Shown here one piece after another: positions 42,966 through 51,909 of a stretch of 64,000 bases of DNA (the first letter of the stretch is position 1; every line of letters begins with the position of its first letter). The position numbers and the translations under genes are program-made. Origin of the DNA: JASLEW01 sp963732005 (lineage in GTDB: Bacteria > Acidobacteriota > Thermoanaerobaculia > Multivoradales > UBA5704); the NCBI GenBank assembly GCA_963732005.1, contig CAVSXT010000004.1:2351414-2415413 (forward strand), in the 5' to 3' direction. The notes below the pieces were generated by a model. It was not told where the DNA came from and did not search any database. It saw nothing but the letters and a program-made list of their open reading frames with translations.

Positions 42966-43297
42966 TTCCTTCCAGACCACCCTTGGGGGCCCTCCCGGAC
43001 ACCACAATACACCTGAAAACGCAGTGGGATCAATTACTTGTGGTTCTCCCTGGTGCCTGAGAGCGCGCCCTGGAATCCACAGCACTGGACCAAATTTGGA
43101 CCAAACTCGCGGCCGAACCACCCATTCCCGAGCTTCACTCGCCCGGCGAGTTCGAGGGCGGCACGCGGATCGCCCAGTTGCATGACGCCCGAATCCGGCG
43201 CTGCAGCGACCGGTCGAGGAAGCTCTCCGTCGGAGTCAGTCTATCGGCCTCACGCTGGTCCGGTGGGTTCCAGCACTACAAACGATCCCGCCAGCTG
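42966..43297. other. Region between attachment remnant and IS256 element
   Basis: About 330 bases with no supported gene. On the minus strand a short open frame (43034-43240, containing 'QLGDPRAALELAGRV') could be the tail of a decayed gene; an integrase would be expected at this position, but no catalytic motif is present. Confidence 0.35.
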
Positions 43298-43306
43298 TAG
43301 CCCTTG

Positions 43307-44677
43307 GAGGTACCCTCAGAAGGTGTGGAAATGCAGAAGGCGGTGTAGCCTACCTCTGACGTTCCAAAACCCGGGCTGGCAGGCCCGAGAACGAGGGAGG
43401 AACACCGCCGTGGTCGAGAAGATCACCGACAAGCGATCGACGTCAAGCGAGGCATGGGAGTCGCTCGAGAGCTGGGTGAGGGGGAAAGTGCAGGACTTCG
43501 TGCAAGCTCTGCTGGAAGAGGAAGTTACGGAGCTGCTCGGGCGTGCAAAGTCGGCGAGGAGAGCGACGGTGAACGCGGACGCCGGCTACCGCAATGGCCA
43601 CGGCAAGCCGCGGCGACTGACGTTGAGCAGCGGCACGATCACGGTGCGCCGGCCGCGGGTGCGGGATCTCGAGGAGCGGTTCGAGAGCCGGGTACTGCCG
43701 CTGTTCGCCAAGCGGACGCGCGAGGTCGACGGGCTGATCCCGGAGCTCTACCTGCACGGGTTGGCCGAGGGGGACTTTGACCTGGCGCTACGCGGCCTGC
43801 TCGGGGAGGAAGCGCCGCTGTCGGCCTCGACCGTGGCGCGGCTGAAGGCGAATTGGCAGGTGGAGTACGACGAGTGGCGGCGCCGGCGGCTCGACGGTCT
43901 TGAGCTCACCTACCTGTGGGTGGACGGCCTCTACGTGAAAGCAGGGCTCGAGAAGGACAAGGCCGCGGTGCTCGTCGCCATCGGCGGGCTGTCGGATGGA
44001 CGCAAGGTCGTGCTCGCGGTGATGCCCGGTCAGCGCGAGTCCACCGAGAGCTGGTCGGCGATGCTGCGCGATCTGAAGGCTCGCGGCCTGGTCTGCCCGC
44101 GCCTGGCGGTCGCGGACGGTCACCTGGGCATCTGGGGGGCGCTCCGCAACGTCTACCCGGAAGCTTCGGAGCAGCGGTGCTGGAACCACCGAATCGTCAA
44201 CGTGCTCGACAAGGTCCCGCAGCGACTCCATGAAGAGGCCAAGCCGCTGCTGTGCACGATCCCCTACGCGGCAACGCGCGGCGAAGCTGAGGCGGCCAAG
44301 CAGCGGTTCGCGCGCTGGTGCCGCACGCGCGGCCAGCAGGCGGCAGCTGAGCTACTCGACCATGACTGGGATCGCATGGTCACCTTCTACCAGTTCCCAG
44401 AGCCGCACTGGCGCCACCTGCGGACCACCAACATCGTCGAGTCGCCGTTCTGCGGCCTGCGGCTCCGCACCGACGCCGCCAGGCGGTACAAGAAAGTCGA
44501 GCACGCGACGGCCGTACTCTGGAAGTTGCTGCTCGTTGCCGAGCGGCGCTTCCGCCGACTCAACTCACCCGTTCTGTTGAAGGAAGTCTTCGCAGGAGTG
44601 CAGTACATCGATGGAGTACGAGCGCGCCGCGAGGAGGCCGCCGCCTGATGCGTTTACACACCTCTTGACGGAACCTC
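43307..44677 (+). mobile_element. IS256-family insertion sequence, complete
   Basis: A 1371-bp element with 29-bp imperfect terminal inverted repeats (43307-43335 and 44649-44677, 23 of 29 matching; both ends start GAGGT). It is flanked by a perfect 9-bp direct repeat TAGCCCTTG (43298-43306 and 44678-44686), the target duplication. The intact duplication and gene indicate a recent insertion. Confidence 0.93.
43410..44648 (+). CDS. IS256-family (mutator type) transposase
   Basis: A 412-residue transposase with GGAGG before the GTG start. Catalytic triad: Asp172 ('TYLWVDGLYVKAG'), Asp236 ('LAVADGHLGIWGAL') and Glu344 ('TTNIVESPFCGLR'). The family signatures 'AGYRNGHGKPRRL' and 'WNHRIVNVLDKVP' are present. 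The stop lies directly before the right inverted repeat. Confidence 0.95.
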   Translation: MVEKITDKRSTSSEAWESLESWVRGKVQDFVQALLEEEVTELLGRAKSARRATVNADAGYRNGHGKPRRLTLSSGTITVRRPRVRDLEERFESRVLPLFAKRTREVDGLIPELYLHGLAEGDFDLALRGLLGEEAPLSASTVARLKANWQVEYDEWRRRRLDGLELTYLWVDGLYVKAGLEKDKAAVLVAIGGLSDGRKVVLAVMPGQRESTESWSAMLRDLKARGLVCPRLAVADGHLGIWGALRNVYPEASEQRCWNHRIVNVLDKVPQRLHEEAKPLLCTIPYAATRGEAEAAKQRFARWCRTRGQQAAAELLDHDWDRMVTFYQFPEPHWRHLRTTNIVESPFCGLRLRTDAARRYKKVEHATAVLWKLLLVAERRFRRLNSPVLLKEVFAGVQYIDGVRARREEAAA

Positions 44678-44686
44678 TAGCCCTTG

Positions 44687-45108
44687 ACCCGCACGGGAGC
44701 ACTCCCAGCGCTTCTTCCCCCCTTACCTTCCAGCTGGATAGGAAGGGATGATGGAGCGGAGGACTGGAGCCGGCAAGCCGAGGAAGCCAAGGCACAGATC
44801 CTTGCGCGCCTCGGCCCCGGCGGAAGGGAAGGGCAGGCGGATGATGGGCCCTCCCCTCCTCCGGCGCACCGCAGTGCCGGCCGGCGCCGCAAGGCAGCAC
44901 CGCGGTGACCTCCAGCGCTCAGATTTTCGCCGAGGGCCAGCACCACGTGCCATGGGCCGCGTCGGTCGCCGCGCTCCCACCGCAAGCTCAGCTTTCCCTA
45001 GGCGCGTCACCACCACCTGGCCACAGCCGACTCGGCGCCTCGCCCCTCGGCCCTCGGCTGCCTGCACGGTTCCACCACCTTGCCTCTTCCGAGCCGCCGG
45101 CGCCCGTC
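44687..45108. other. Intergenic region, nothing recognised
   Basis: About 420 GC-rich bases between the IS256 element and the end of the peptidase gene. Open frames here have no family features or start signals. Confidence 0.5.
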
Positions 45109-46221
45109 CTACCCACAAACCCGCGGCGTTGCCCCACCCAGAGGCGTCCAGCGCTCGAGCTCGGCGCTGACGAGGAGCAGCGCGGAGCTGGGATTGAACT
45201 TCTCCCAGCACACCCCAACGCCCAAAGGATCGTAGAGCAGGAGACCCTCGCAAAGTGCCGTGCCGATCACGATGCTCGAGAAACCGGTAACCACCCGCGC
45301 ATGCCCGCCGCTGAAGAGGATCAGCGGCCGATCGCAGGAGATCTCGTGCTTGACGGCCTTCCAGATGGCGCGGGGGTACAGCCGCGGCTTCAGTGCCCCG
45401 GCCGTCAGTGTCAAGATGGCCTCGCACACCTTGAACTCGTCACCCCAGATGAGCTCGATCTTGCCCACGAGAACGTCAGTCTGGCCCAGTACACAAGCGA
45501 TGTCCTGCTCCGAGTACTCGTAGCGGTAGAACGCCAGCAGCATCTCCACCGACGCGGGCACACACCACACCGCATTTTCCTTCCGCAGCTCGAAGCAGAG
45601 ATGGCTCTCCGGGCATTTGCTGTACTTGAGCTCAACCAGGGTCCCGTTCGGGCTCGGTGCCTCGGCCTTCTCCTGAGCGAGAGATAGGGGACCGAGCCCG
45701 GCGATTAGAGCCTCCAGCGCTTCTGCGTTCGCTCTCCGGAGCGCCGGCGAGAAGGAACCGAGCAGCGAGTACGCACCGGTGCGCCTGCCTTCGGGCACCT
45801 CGCCAGGGATGGTTGCGACTTGTCCGCTCATCCATTCGCGTACCCGCCTGACCTCACCGTGGCGCTCGACCTCCAGGCCCACCCGTGGATACTCGTAGGC
45901 TACGAAAGGCCCGTCCCCGGGCAGACCTGCCGCCACGGTCTCAGCCCGGATGCGCGCTTCGTCCCACGACGCACCGCGCACCACCGAATAGAGCACCGTA
46001 CCGAAGTCGGGAACGATCGCCACGTCCGCATACCCGGCGCCTTCGCCATCCTCCCGGACGAGCGAGACCCGCAGCATGATGTCTTGACCATCGAGATCCT
46101 GCAGCACCGTCGCGCCACCGCTTGCCAGAGTGCTCAGGAGACACCGCCCTGGCAGGACCCTGCCGCTCTCCAGAGCCATGAGCTGCAGCCTCGCAAGTGA
46201 CAACGCCTCTTCGTGGGTCAC
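45109..46221 (-). CDS. Papain-like (C39-type fold) cysteine peptidase with N-terminal domain
   Basis: A 370-residue protein; GTG start with GGAGGG upstream. Residues 1-200 form an unrecognised N-terminal domain, possibly inhibitory. Residues 205-350 have the layout of papain-like/C39-fold peptidases: 'ENAVWCVPASVEMLLAFYRY' with Cys220, 'LILFSGGHARVVTGF' with His307, then 'LLYDPLG' with a possible third residue. There is no ABC-transporter part and no signal peptide. It is the last gene of a three-gene operon with a TPR-CHAT protease and an unknown protein (gaps of 15 and 40 bases). Predicted role: proteolysis within that system. No substrate is known. Confidence 0.75.
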   Translation of the reverse strand: MTHEEALSLARLQLMALESGRVLPGRCLLSTLASGGATVLQDLDGQDIMLRVSLVREDGEGAGYADVAIVPDFGTVLYSVVRGASWDEARIRAETVAAGLPGDGPFVAYEYPRVGLEVERHGEVRRVREWMSGQVATIPGEVPEGRRTGAYSLLGSFSPALRRANAEALEALIAGLGPLSLAQEKAEAPSPNGTLVELKYSKCPESHLCFELRKENAVWCVPASVEMLLAFYRYEYSEQDIACVLGQTDVLVGKIELIWGDEFKVCEAILTLTAGALKPRLYPRAIWKAVKHEISCDRPLILFSGGHARVVTGFSSIVIGTALCEGLLLYDPLGVGVCWEKFNPSSALLLVSAELERWTPLGGATPRVCG

Positions 46222-46261
46222 CTCGCCCTCCTTCCCTGTCTGGCCTCGTTCTCATCATGGT

Positions 46262-47278
46262 CTAGCCGACGCTGGTGAACAGAGCAGGCGGACAGCGCGG
46301 ATTCGCCACGTCGCCGGTCCCCGGTGGATCACAGATATGAGTGGGATCCAGGTCGGGCCATGGGATCAGCGTCCCCGGAGTCTTCGCCAAGCGGTGGAAG
46401 TGGAGAAAGTGGTGATCCTTGGACCGCTCCTTGCCCGACCAGGAGCCGCGGTCCACTAGGATATCGATCAAGGGCATGTTGACCAGCCACGCGTCGATTT
46501 GGTTATTGTACGGTTGCAGCACGACAGTGCTGCTGCCGATCGTCATCGTGACCGTGGTGGTCGTGCTGGGCCACTGCTTGGCGAAGATGATCTCCTCGGC
46601 GATGGCGCGTGTGGTCTGTGAACCAGAGCCGTTGTTCCCCTGGTCGTCGGCCCAATACCACCTGAGGAGCTTGGGCTTGTAGAGCTGAGAGTATGGGAAG
46701 ATCGAGGTGAACAGTGCCCCGTCGTAGAGATCCATCCGCCCGATGACATTCGTATACGACTGGCTGAAGGCGTCCTGCGTCATGACGCCCGCACCGCTTG
46801 GCATGTCCCGGATCCACCCGAAGGCCGGCGGCGCGCCACTCGGACACGTGTCACTCGGCCCAGGAGTCCCATCCGTGACCGGCTTGATGTCGTTGTTGCC
46901 AAGCCCCATGATGGTGACACTCTCCTGGAACAGCGGATAGGCCCACACCGGGCCAGCAGGGTAGTGGCTGTAGCTACCTTCGAAGGAAAAGGCCGCTGCC
47001 CGCGTGCCCGGGCCGGGGTGGTAGAGGCAGCTATCGGGCACGAGCAACGCGGGCACGTGCACCGCACTGTCCTTGTTGTTGTACAGATAGGCCGGACTGA
47101 GCGCGTCCACCAAGACCACCTTCATACGAGCCACCTGCGTCGCCAAGTCCTTGTAGGGCACGAAGGCGCAGAGACCTGAGATGTGTAGATCGAAACCGAC
47201 CTGCGCACTGGCCGCCGCCTTCTCCCGCTTCTCCTTGGAACGATCTCTCATCGAGCTACGCTTCGTCAGGCTGCCCAT
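46262..47278 (-). CDS. Unknown protein between CHAT protease and papain-like peptidase
   Basis: A 338-residue protein with GGGAGGAG before the ATG. It begins with a charged helix ('RDRSKEKREKAAASAQ') followed by 'FDLHISGLCAFVPYKD' and a soluble mixed-fold body with many aromatic and Pro residues ('YSHYPAGPVWAYPLF', 'PKLLRWYWADDQGNNGSGS'). 'SSTVVLQPYNNQIDAWLVNMP' and 'DHHFLHFHRL' are notable: the latter is a His-rich patch that could bind metal. No transmembrane helix and no recognised domain. Fifteen bases from the CHAT gene's stop and 40 bases before the peptidase; as the middle gene it could be the shared substrate, effector or adaptor, which is inference. Confidence 0.7.
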   Translation of the reverse strand: MGSLTKRSSMRDRSKEKREKAAASAQVGFDLHISGLCAFVPYKDLATQVARMKVVLVDALSPAYLYNNKDSAVHVPALLVPDSCLYHPGPGTRAAAFSFEGSYSHYPAGPVWAYPLFQESVTIMGLGNNDIKPVTDGTPGPSDTCPSGAPPAFGWIRDMPSGAGVMTQDAFSQSYTNVIGRMDLYDGALFTSIFPYSQLYKPKLLRWYWADDQGNNGSGSQTTRAIAEEIIFAKQWPSTTTTVTMTIGSSTVVLQPYNNQIDAWLVNMPLIDILVDRGSWSGKERSKDHHFLHFHRLAKTPGTLIPWPDLDPTHICDPPGTGDVANPRCPPALFTSVG

Positions 47279-47293
47279 GATCTCCTCCCGTCG

Positions 47294-50200
47294 TTACCTG
47301 CGCTCCCGCCCACCGAACAGCTCGACGCTTGCCCACACGGCAGGCGAGCGTAGGGCAGGATCGGGGCCGCGCAGAAGCGCCAGTTGAGCGCTGCGCAGTG
47401 CCGCCGCCGCGTCGCGGCTAGCACGGAATTGGCGGTGGAACTCGGCGAGCTGGCTTCCCACCATAGAGTCATCGACGGACCACAAGCTGGCCACCACCGC
47501 CGGCACCCCGGCCGCGAGGAAGGCCCAGGCGAGGCCCTGCGCCCCCTCACGCCTCTCGGGGTCGCCGCGTCCACTGTCGCACGCCGCTAGGACCACCACT
47601 TGCGTGCCGCGGAACCGCCGCCGCTCGACCTCGTAGGCATAGAGGCTGCCGTCGTCGCCGCCCGCGGGTGTGAGCACCAGCCGCGACAGCGCTGGCAGCT
47701 CACGATCGGCCAAGGCATGTGCGGCGACATGCACGACCGAGTAGCGGCCGGCCTCCGCGAGCAATGCCTGCTTCGTCGCCTCGGGCCCGAGTCGCATCGT
47801 GGCCAAGGCGCCATAGACGGCCGCCACCGCTCTGGCCTCCCTGGCCGCGCCCGGCAGGTCCGGCAGATCTGGATAGAGGCCCCGGTCGAAACGCGGGTTC
47901 GCCAGCAGAAGCGCCGAGAGCGCCTGCCCTTCTCGTCGGCCACCGCTTCTCGCGACCACCCCTAGGAAGAGCGTAGCGCTAGGGGCCACGACGACCGAAT
48001 GTTCCTCGACGACGTAGTCTTGAGTGCGCGGGTTGCGCAGCGCTGCGAAAGGGATCTCCGCCAGTGCCCGGTCGGGGACGAACACCAGCTCCTCGCCTGC
48101 CGGCACCGCATCGAGGATCGGCGCCAGAAGCTGCGCCGAGAGCTCGGCCCCCAGCGCCTCACTCGCGCCCCCAGAGTCGCCCGCGGCGAGCGCTTGGCGG
48201 AACCGCTCTGCGAGCTCCGACACCGACGACGCTCCAATGGCGCGCTCCTTCAAGACCGGGGTGTCTCCTCGCCGCAAGAGCCAGACCAGCAGCCGGTCCG
48301 GCAGCGCCGCATACTCCACGACCGCCACGCCGGCCGGCAGCTGGCGCTGCAACGCTGCCGCGTCGAGAGGCCGGCGCGCTGCCATGAGCGCCGGACTCTC
48401 CGGCTCCCGGCCAAGGCGTGCGTCCGCGGCGGCGGCCTGCGGCTGGCCGGCTAGGTCCCACAGCGAGCGGGCACGTGCCCGCTCGGCGAGCTCCCATGCC
48501 GCCCCGGCGCCCCCCGGCGCTTCCGCCGCCAGCCCGATCGCCAGGTCGAATAGCGCCCCCACCCGGTCAAGGTAGGCCGTGCGCAGGACAAGGCTCATCA
48601 CCTCGCCGCGCTGCCGCTCGAACTGCCCGAGCGCCGCCGCCAGATCCGCTGCGGCGGCTGCGCGATCGCCCAGAGCGAGCTCTGCTCGCGCGCGGGTCTC
48701 GAGCGCCGCGAGGAGGAAGAACACGCTTTGCTGCTCGAGCTTCGCCCGCACGGCGCCGCTCAGCTGCCGCACCGCGCCCCGCGGATCGGTCGCCAGCAGC
48801 AGTCGCCCCTCGGCCAGCAGCAGGTCCGCCTCGCGAAGCCGCCTCGCGTCCGGGTCCCCGATCCGCTCCACGTACCGCGCCGCCGCCGCGAGATCCACGC
48901 GCGCCCCGCTACTATCCCCTGCCGCGAGCCGCGCCTCGCCGCGGCGCAGCCAGGCGTGCGCCAGGCCCGCTTCCTGCAGCGCGGACCGCGCGGCCACACG
49001 CTGCGCCACCCGCAGCACCTCGTCGCGGAAGTCCAGCGCCGCGCTGCTCGCACCGCGCCGCTCCGCTTCCTCCGCCAGCGCGTCAAAGGCGCGGTAGAGG
49101 GCGCGCGACTCCCCGGACGCGACCGCCACCCGCGCCGCCTCGAGCAGCAGCTGCAGCGCCTCGCGGCGCTCACCCAGATATCGCAGATTCTCGGACAGCT
49201 CCTGGACGGCATGGCCTGCCTCGCGCGCCGCACCGTGCTCGACGAAGATGCGGCGCGCCGCCTCATAGGCGCGCAGTGACTGGTCCGGACGGCCGCTCGC
49301 CAGCTCACACAATCCGATCATCAAGAGGGCATTACCCGCCAATCGCGGATCGCGCGCGGCGTCGACACCCGCGAGCAAACCCTTGAGCCCCACCAGTGCC
49401 TCGTCGTACCGCGCCTGCTCGTAGGCGCAGACCGCCACGTCATAGACCGCCCGCTGCGCAAGCGGGCTTCCGACCGCGGCGAGCACCGCCCGCGCCCGAT
49501 CGAGCCGTAACGCTCCACCCGCACCCTGGTTGAGGCACAGCCGCTCGCCACTCGCCAGCTCGCGCTGCGCCTCAGCGAGGAGCAAGAGCCCATCCTTGCC
49601 GCGGGGCGCAGCACCCGATCCCCGATCGATCGCCGCCACCGCGCCGGCGACCATCGGCTGGCCGCCGGTGGCCGCGAGAGCCGCGCCCAGCGCCCGCGCC
49701 GTCGCGAGCGCCGCGCCGGCGCTCGGGCCGTTGCCCGCTGCGTAGGCTGCGGACCATCCACCGAGCAGGCGCTCCTCAGCCAGCTGCTCCATCTCGTTCG
49801 GGAACCTTCGGCAGAGCCTTGCCAGCAGCGCCTGGCCCCCGCGCGCCGCCGCCACCAACGCTCCCGCCCGCTGGTTCGCCCAGAGACCGGCGTCGTCCAT
49901 CGCTTCCATCCGCGCCCGGTGCTCTCGCGCCTCGGCGGCCCAGTGCGAGTCCGGATCGCGGCGGAGATAGTCCGTCCAGGCGGCCGCCGCCGCCTCGCGC
50001 AAACCATTGACCTCGAGAGAGAGCGCCAGGTTGAACCGCGCTGCGAGCAGCAGTGGGGCAGCGGCGACCGCGGCGTGCGCCGCCTCCAGCGCCCCGAGAT
50101 GCGCCTCCGCCTCACCGCGCCTCGCCTGCTCGAGATGCATCGAGCAGAGATCGCTCTCGAGCCTGCCATCATGCGGCGCCTGCCTGGCCGCCGCCTCGAG

Positions 50201-50548
50201 CTCCACGACCGCTGCACCGAGGTCGCCCTCCACCAGCCGCAGCAGCGCCAGGTCGCCGCGCCGCGCCCCGCCCTCTGCGATCGCCGCGCGGTGGACCTTG
50301 CGAGCAGCCGCGGAAAGGGCACGCCGCCGTCCGGTGCTGAGATCCTGCGCGAGGCCGGTCGGGTAACGGCCATACGCCAGCCCCGCAAGCCTCCCCGGCA
50401 CCGGCCGCACCGCGCCCAGTGCCGCGATCAGCTCCGCGCGGCCACTCCCTTGCCCGCGGGACGACACGCACCGCCAGACGGCCAGGGCCCCTGCGGCCGC
50501 GATACCCCCGGCGATCAGGAACCAGACTGCGCTGCGGCGCAGAGTCAT
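47294..50548 (-). CDS. Membrane-anchored TPR-CHAT caspase-like protease
   Basis: A 1084-residue protein. I chose the ATG at 50548; a GTG at 50617 would add 23 residues. A single N-terminal membrane helix ('VWFLIAGGIAAAGALAVW') is followed by about 700 residues of TPR-like helical repeats ('GNALLMIGLCELASGRPDQSLRAY' region) and a C-terminal CHAT domain from about 760. The catalytic dyad is intact: His944 ('SVVHVAAHALAD') and Cys990 ('VVLAACDSGRGD'), and the usual 'AFLAAGVPAVVASLW' and 'FHRQFRASRDAAAALRSAQ' follow. CHAT proteins are caspase-clan proteases, several of them activated in defence. The leader upstream is unusually AT-rich and probably carries the operon promoter. Confidence 0.9.
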   Translation of the reverse strand: MTLRRSAVWFLIAGGIAAAGALAVWRCVSSRGQGSGRAELIAALGAVRPVPGRLAGLAYGRYPTGLAQDLSTGRRRALSAAARKVHRAAIAEGGARRGDLALLRLVEGDLGAAVVELEAAARQAPHDGRLESDLCSMHLEQARRGEAEAHLGALEAAHAAVAAAPLLLAARFNLALSLEVNGLREAAAAAWTDYLRRDPDSHWAAEAREHRARMEAMDDAGLWANQRAGALVAAARGGQALLARLCRRFPNEMEQLAEERLLGGWSAAYAAGNGPSAGAALATARALGAALAATGGQPMVAGAVAAIDRGSGAAPRGKDGLLLLAEAQRELASGERLCLNQGAGGALRLDRARAVLAAVGSPLAQRAVYDVAVCAYEQARYDEALVGLKGLLAGVDAARDPRLAGNALLMIGLCELASGRPDQSLRAYEAARRIFVEHGAAREAGHAVQELSENLRYLGERREALQLLLEAARVAVASGESRALYRAFDALAEEAERRGASSAALDFRDEVLRVAQRVAARSALQEAGLAHAWLRRGEARLAAGDSSGARVDLAAAARYVERIGDPDARRLREADLLLAEGRLLLATDPRGAVRQLSGAVRAKLEQQSVFFLLAALETRARAELALGDRAAAAADLAAALGQFERQRGEVMSLVLRTAYLDRVGALFDLAIGLAAEAPGGAGAAWELAERARARSLWDLAGQPQAAAADARLGREPESPALMAARRPLDAAALQRQLPAGVAVVEYAALPDRLLVWLLRRGDTPVLKERAIGASSVSELAERFRQALAAGDSGGASEALGAELSAQLLAPILDAVPAGEELVFVPDRALAEIPFAALRNPRTQDYVVEEHSVVVAPSATLFLGVVARSGGRREGQALSALLLANPRFDRGLYPDLPDLPGAAREARAVAAVYGALATMRLGPEATKQALLAEAGRYSVVHVAAHALADRELPALSRLVLTPAGGDDGSLYAYEVERRRFRGTQVVVLAACDSGRGDPERREGAQGLAWAFLAAGVPAVVASLWSVDDSMVGSQLAEFHRQFRASRDAAAALRSAQLALLRGPDPALRSPAVWASVELFGGRERR

Positions 50549-51410
50549 CTCTCCGCGAGCCGATCTACGAACCGCCCTGCCGAACTTGCGCTCACACCGT
50601 CCGCACGCGGGAGCCACCCCGCCACGAACTCGCTGCTCCCGCCTGCACTAAGTCCCAGCCCTCTGCTTTTTAAAAATCCCATCGCACGCCCTCGTCTCAT
50701 TAGACGGACGCGGCGGCAAGCTTTCGCAGCCCGCCTCCCTTGACTCCTCGTGCACGGGCAATCATCCGGGCGAACCGTGCGTCCCATGGTTGTCGTACGG
50801 CTACCAAATGCGGCAGTAATATTCGCTACCAGCTAACAGGCAGAACTTGCTTCAAGCTATTGCAGACGAGTTCCCAGCGTCAAATAGCCATACCCGCATA
50901 CAGCGCACACACCTCAACAACGTGCTGACCGTATGGGCGCGGCGACGTACAAAGGCTGCGCCGTCGCCGGCGTGCTTCAGCCCACTGGCTGGGGCGCATC
51001 GCGCGGCGGAATCCAACCATTCGTGCGTATTCCGGTCGAAGCCGACCAGGGATCCCGACGTGAAGCCGGCCACCCATCCGCCGCGAAGGCGGCCACTTGA
51101 AGGCAGTCGTCGGGAGGGGTGGCCGCCATCAACCAGAAGGGCCTTCCGGTCGGAACGAGCCACGAGTTGGGCTCCGATACTGTGGCATCCTCGTCCTTCA
51201 CGACGAAGGGAGGGAGACTTCGGCACGCAGCCCCTGGCCCAGCCCTGCGGTCGTGGAGTCGATGACCGCGACCTCCGCTGGGCTCTCTAAGATCAAGGTG
51301 CCAAGACCATCAAGCGCCCATCGGACAAAGCCAGATCAGTCAGGTGGGTTGCGACCATCGCGATCGGCACGGTGAGGGCGACAGTGGCCCGCGCTTCGCG
51401 GGAAACCAGA
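50549..51410. other. Gene-free stretch upstream of the CHAT operon
   Basis: About 860 bases without a supportable gene. The part next to the CHAT gene (50660-50900) has a lower GC content than its surroundings, with TTTTTAAAAAG and AATATTA stretches, and is the likely promoter region of the operon. The remainder holds only unsupported short frames. Confidence 0.45.
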
Positions 51411-51863
51411 TCAGCCGGCTGGGAACGGCCTGCGGCCGCCGGCCGGCGAGCTCGCGGAATAGTTGGTGCCGTGAGCAGCACCCCCACCGTGCGCCGCTCG
51501 CCGCCGGCGCCCCCGCAGCCATGCGAGAAAGCCCTGCTCATCGATCAAAACCCTCCGCCCAAGGCGGATCAGATGTTCCTCCAACCCATTCGTCTGCGAA
51601 TGGAACATCATCTTCTTCAGCGAGTCCTTGGTCAGCGCGGGGCAAGCCGCCACGATCTGCTTCGCCGTCTTCAGTCCTCCGAGAGGTGACGCCGGGCGAG
51701 GCGGTGGCGCCACCGCCGCTACCAGCTTGGCCTGCTCGGCGATCAGCCGCCGCAGCGTCTCGGCCATCTCCTCGCCATCCCTCCGCCAGGGGCGGAGCAG
51801 CCGCTCCACGTTCCGCAGCTCGCGGAGCGCTTCCTCCAAGGAACCGAGGATCTCGGGGCTCAT
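51411..51863 (-). CDS. Excisionase-like small DNA-binding protein
   Basis: A 150-residue protein with GGAG eight bases before the ATG. An N-terminal coiled-coil-like helix ('LEEALRELRNVERLLRPW', 'ETLRRLIAEQAKLVAAV') precedes a winged-helix/excisionase-style segment ('TAKQIVAACPALTKDSLKKM', ending 'HLIRLGRRVLIDEQGFLAWL'), the 'lGrr.li....f..wl' ending being typical of Xis/MerR-like proteins. The tail is Gly/Arg-rich. Near the attachment side of an integrative element it may direct excision or regulate the replication genes. Confidence 0.6.
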   Translation of the reverse strand: MSPEILGSLEEALRELRNVERLLRPWRRDGEEMAETLRRLIAEQAKLVAAVAPPPRPASPLGGLKTAKQIVAACPALTKDSLKKMMFHSQTNGLEEHLIRLGRRVLIDEQGFLAWLRGRRRRAAHGGGAAHGTNYSASSPAGGRRPFPAG

Positions 51864-51909
51864 CGATCAACTCCACCTAGTAACACAAGGTTCGCCCGAT
51901 CCTGCCCGC

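Noticed and set aside
43034..43240. C-terminal tail of a tyrosine integrase
   Set aside because: The position is right, but there is no catalytic Arg/His/Tyr motif and the frame is only 69 codons; not supportable as a feature.
45109..46221. The papain-like peptidase as the missing LanT leader peptidase
   Set aside because: It has no ABC-transporter domain, is 14 kb from lanM inside a separate element and belongs to the CHAT operon.
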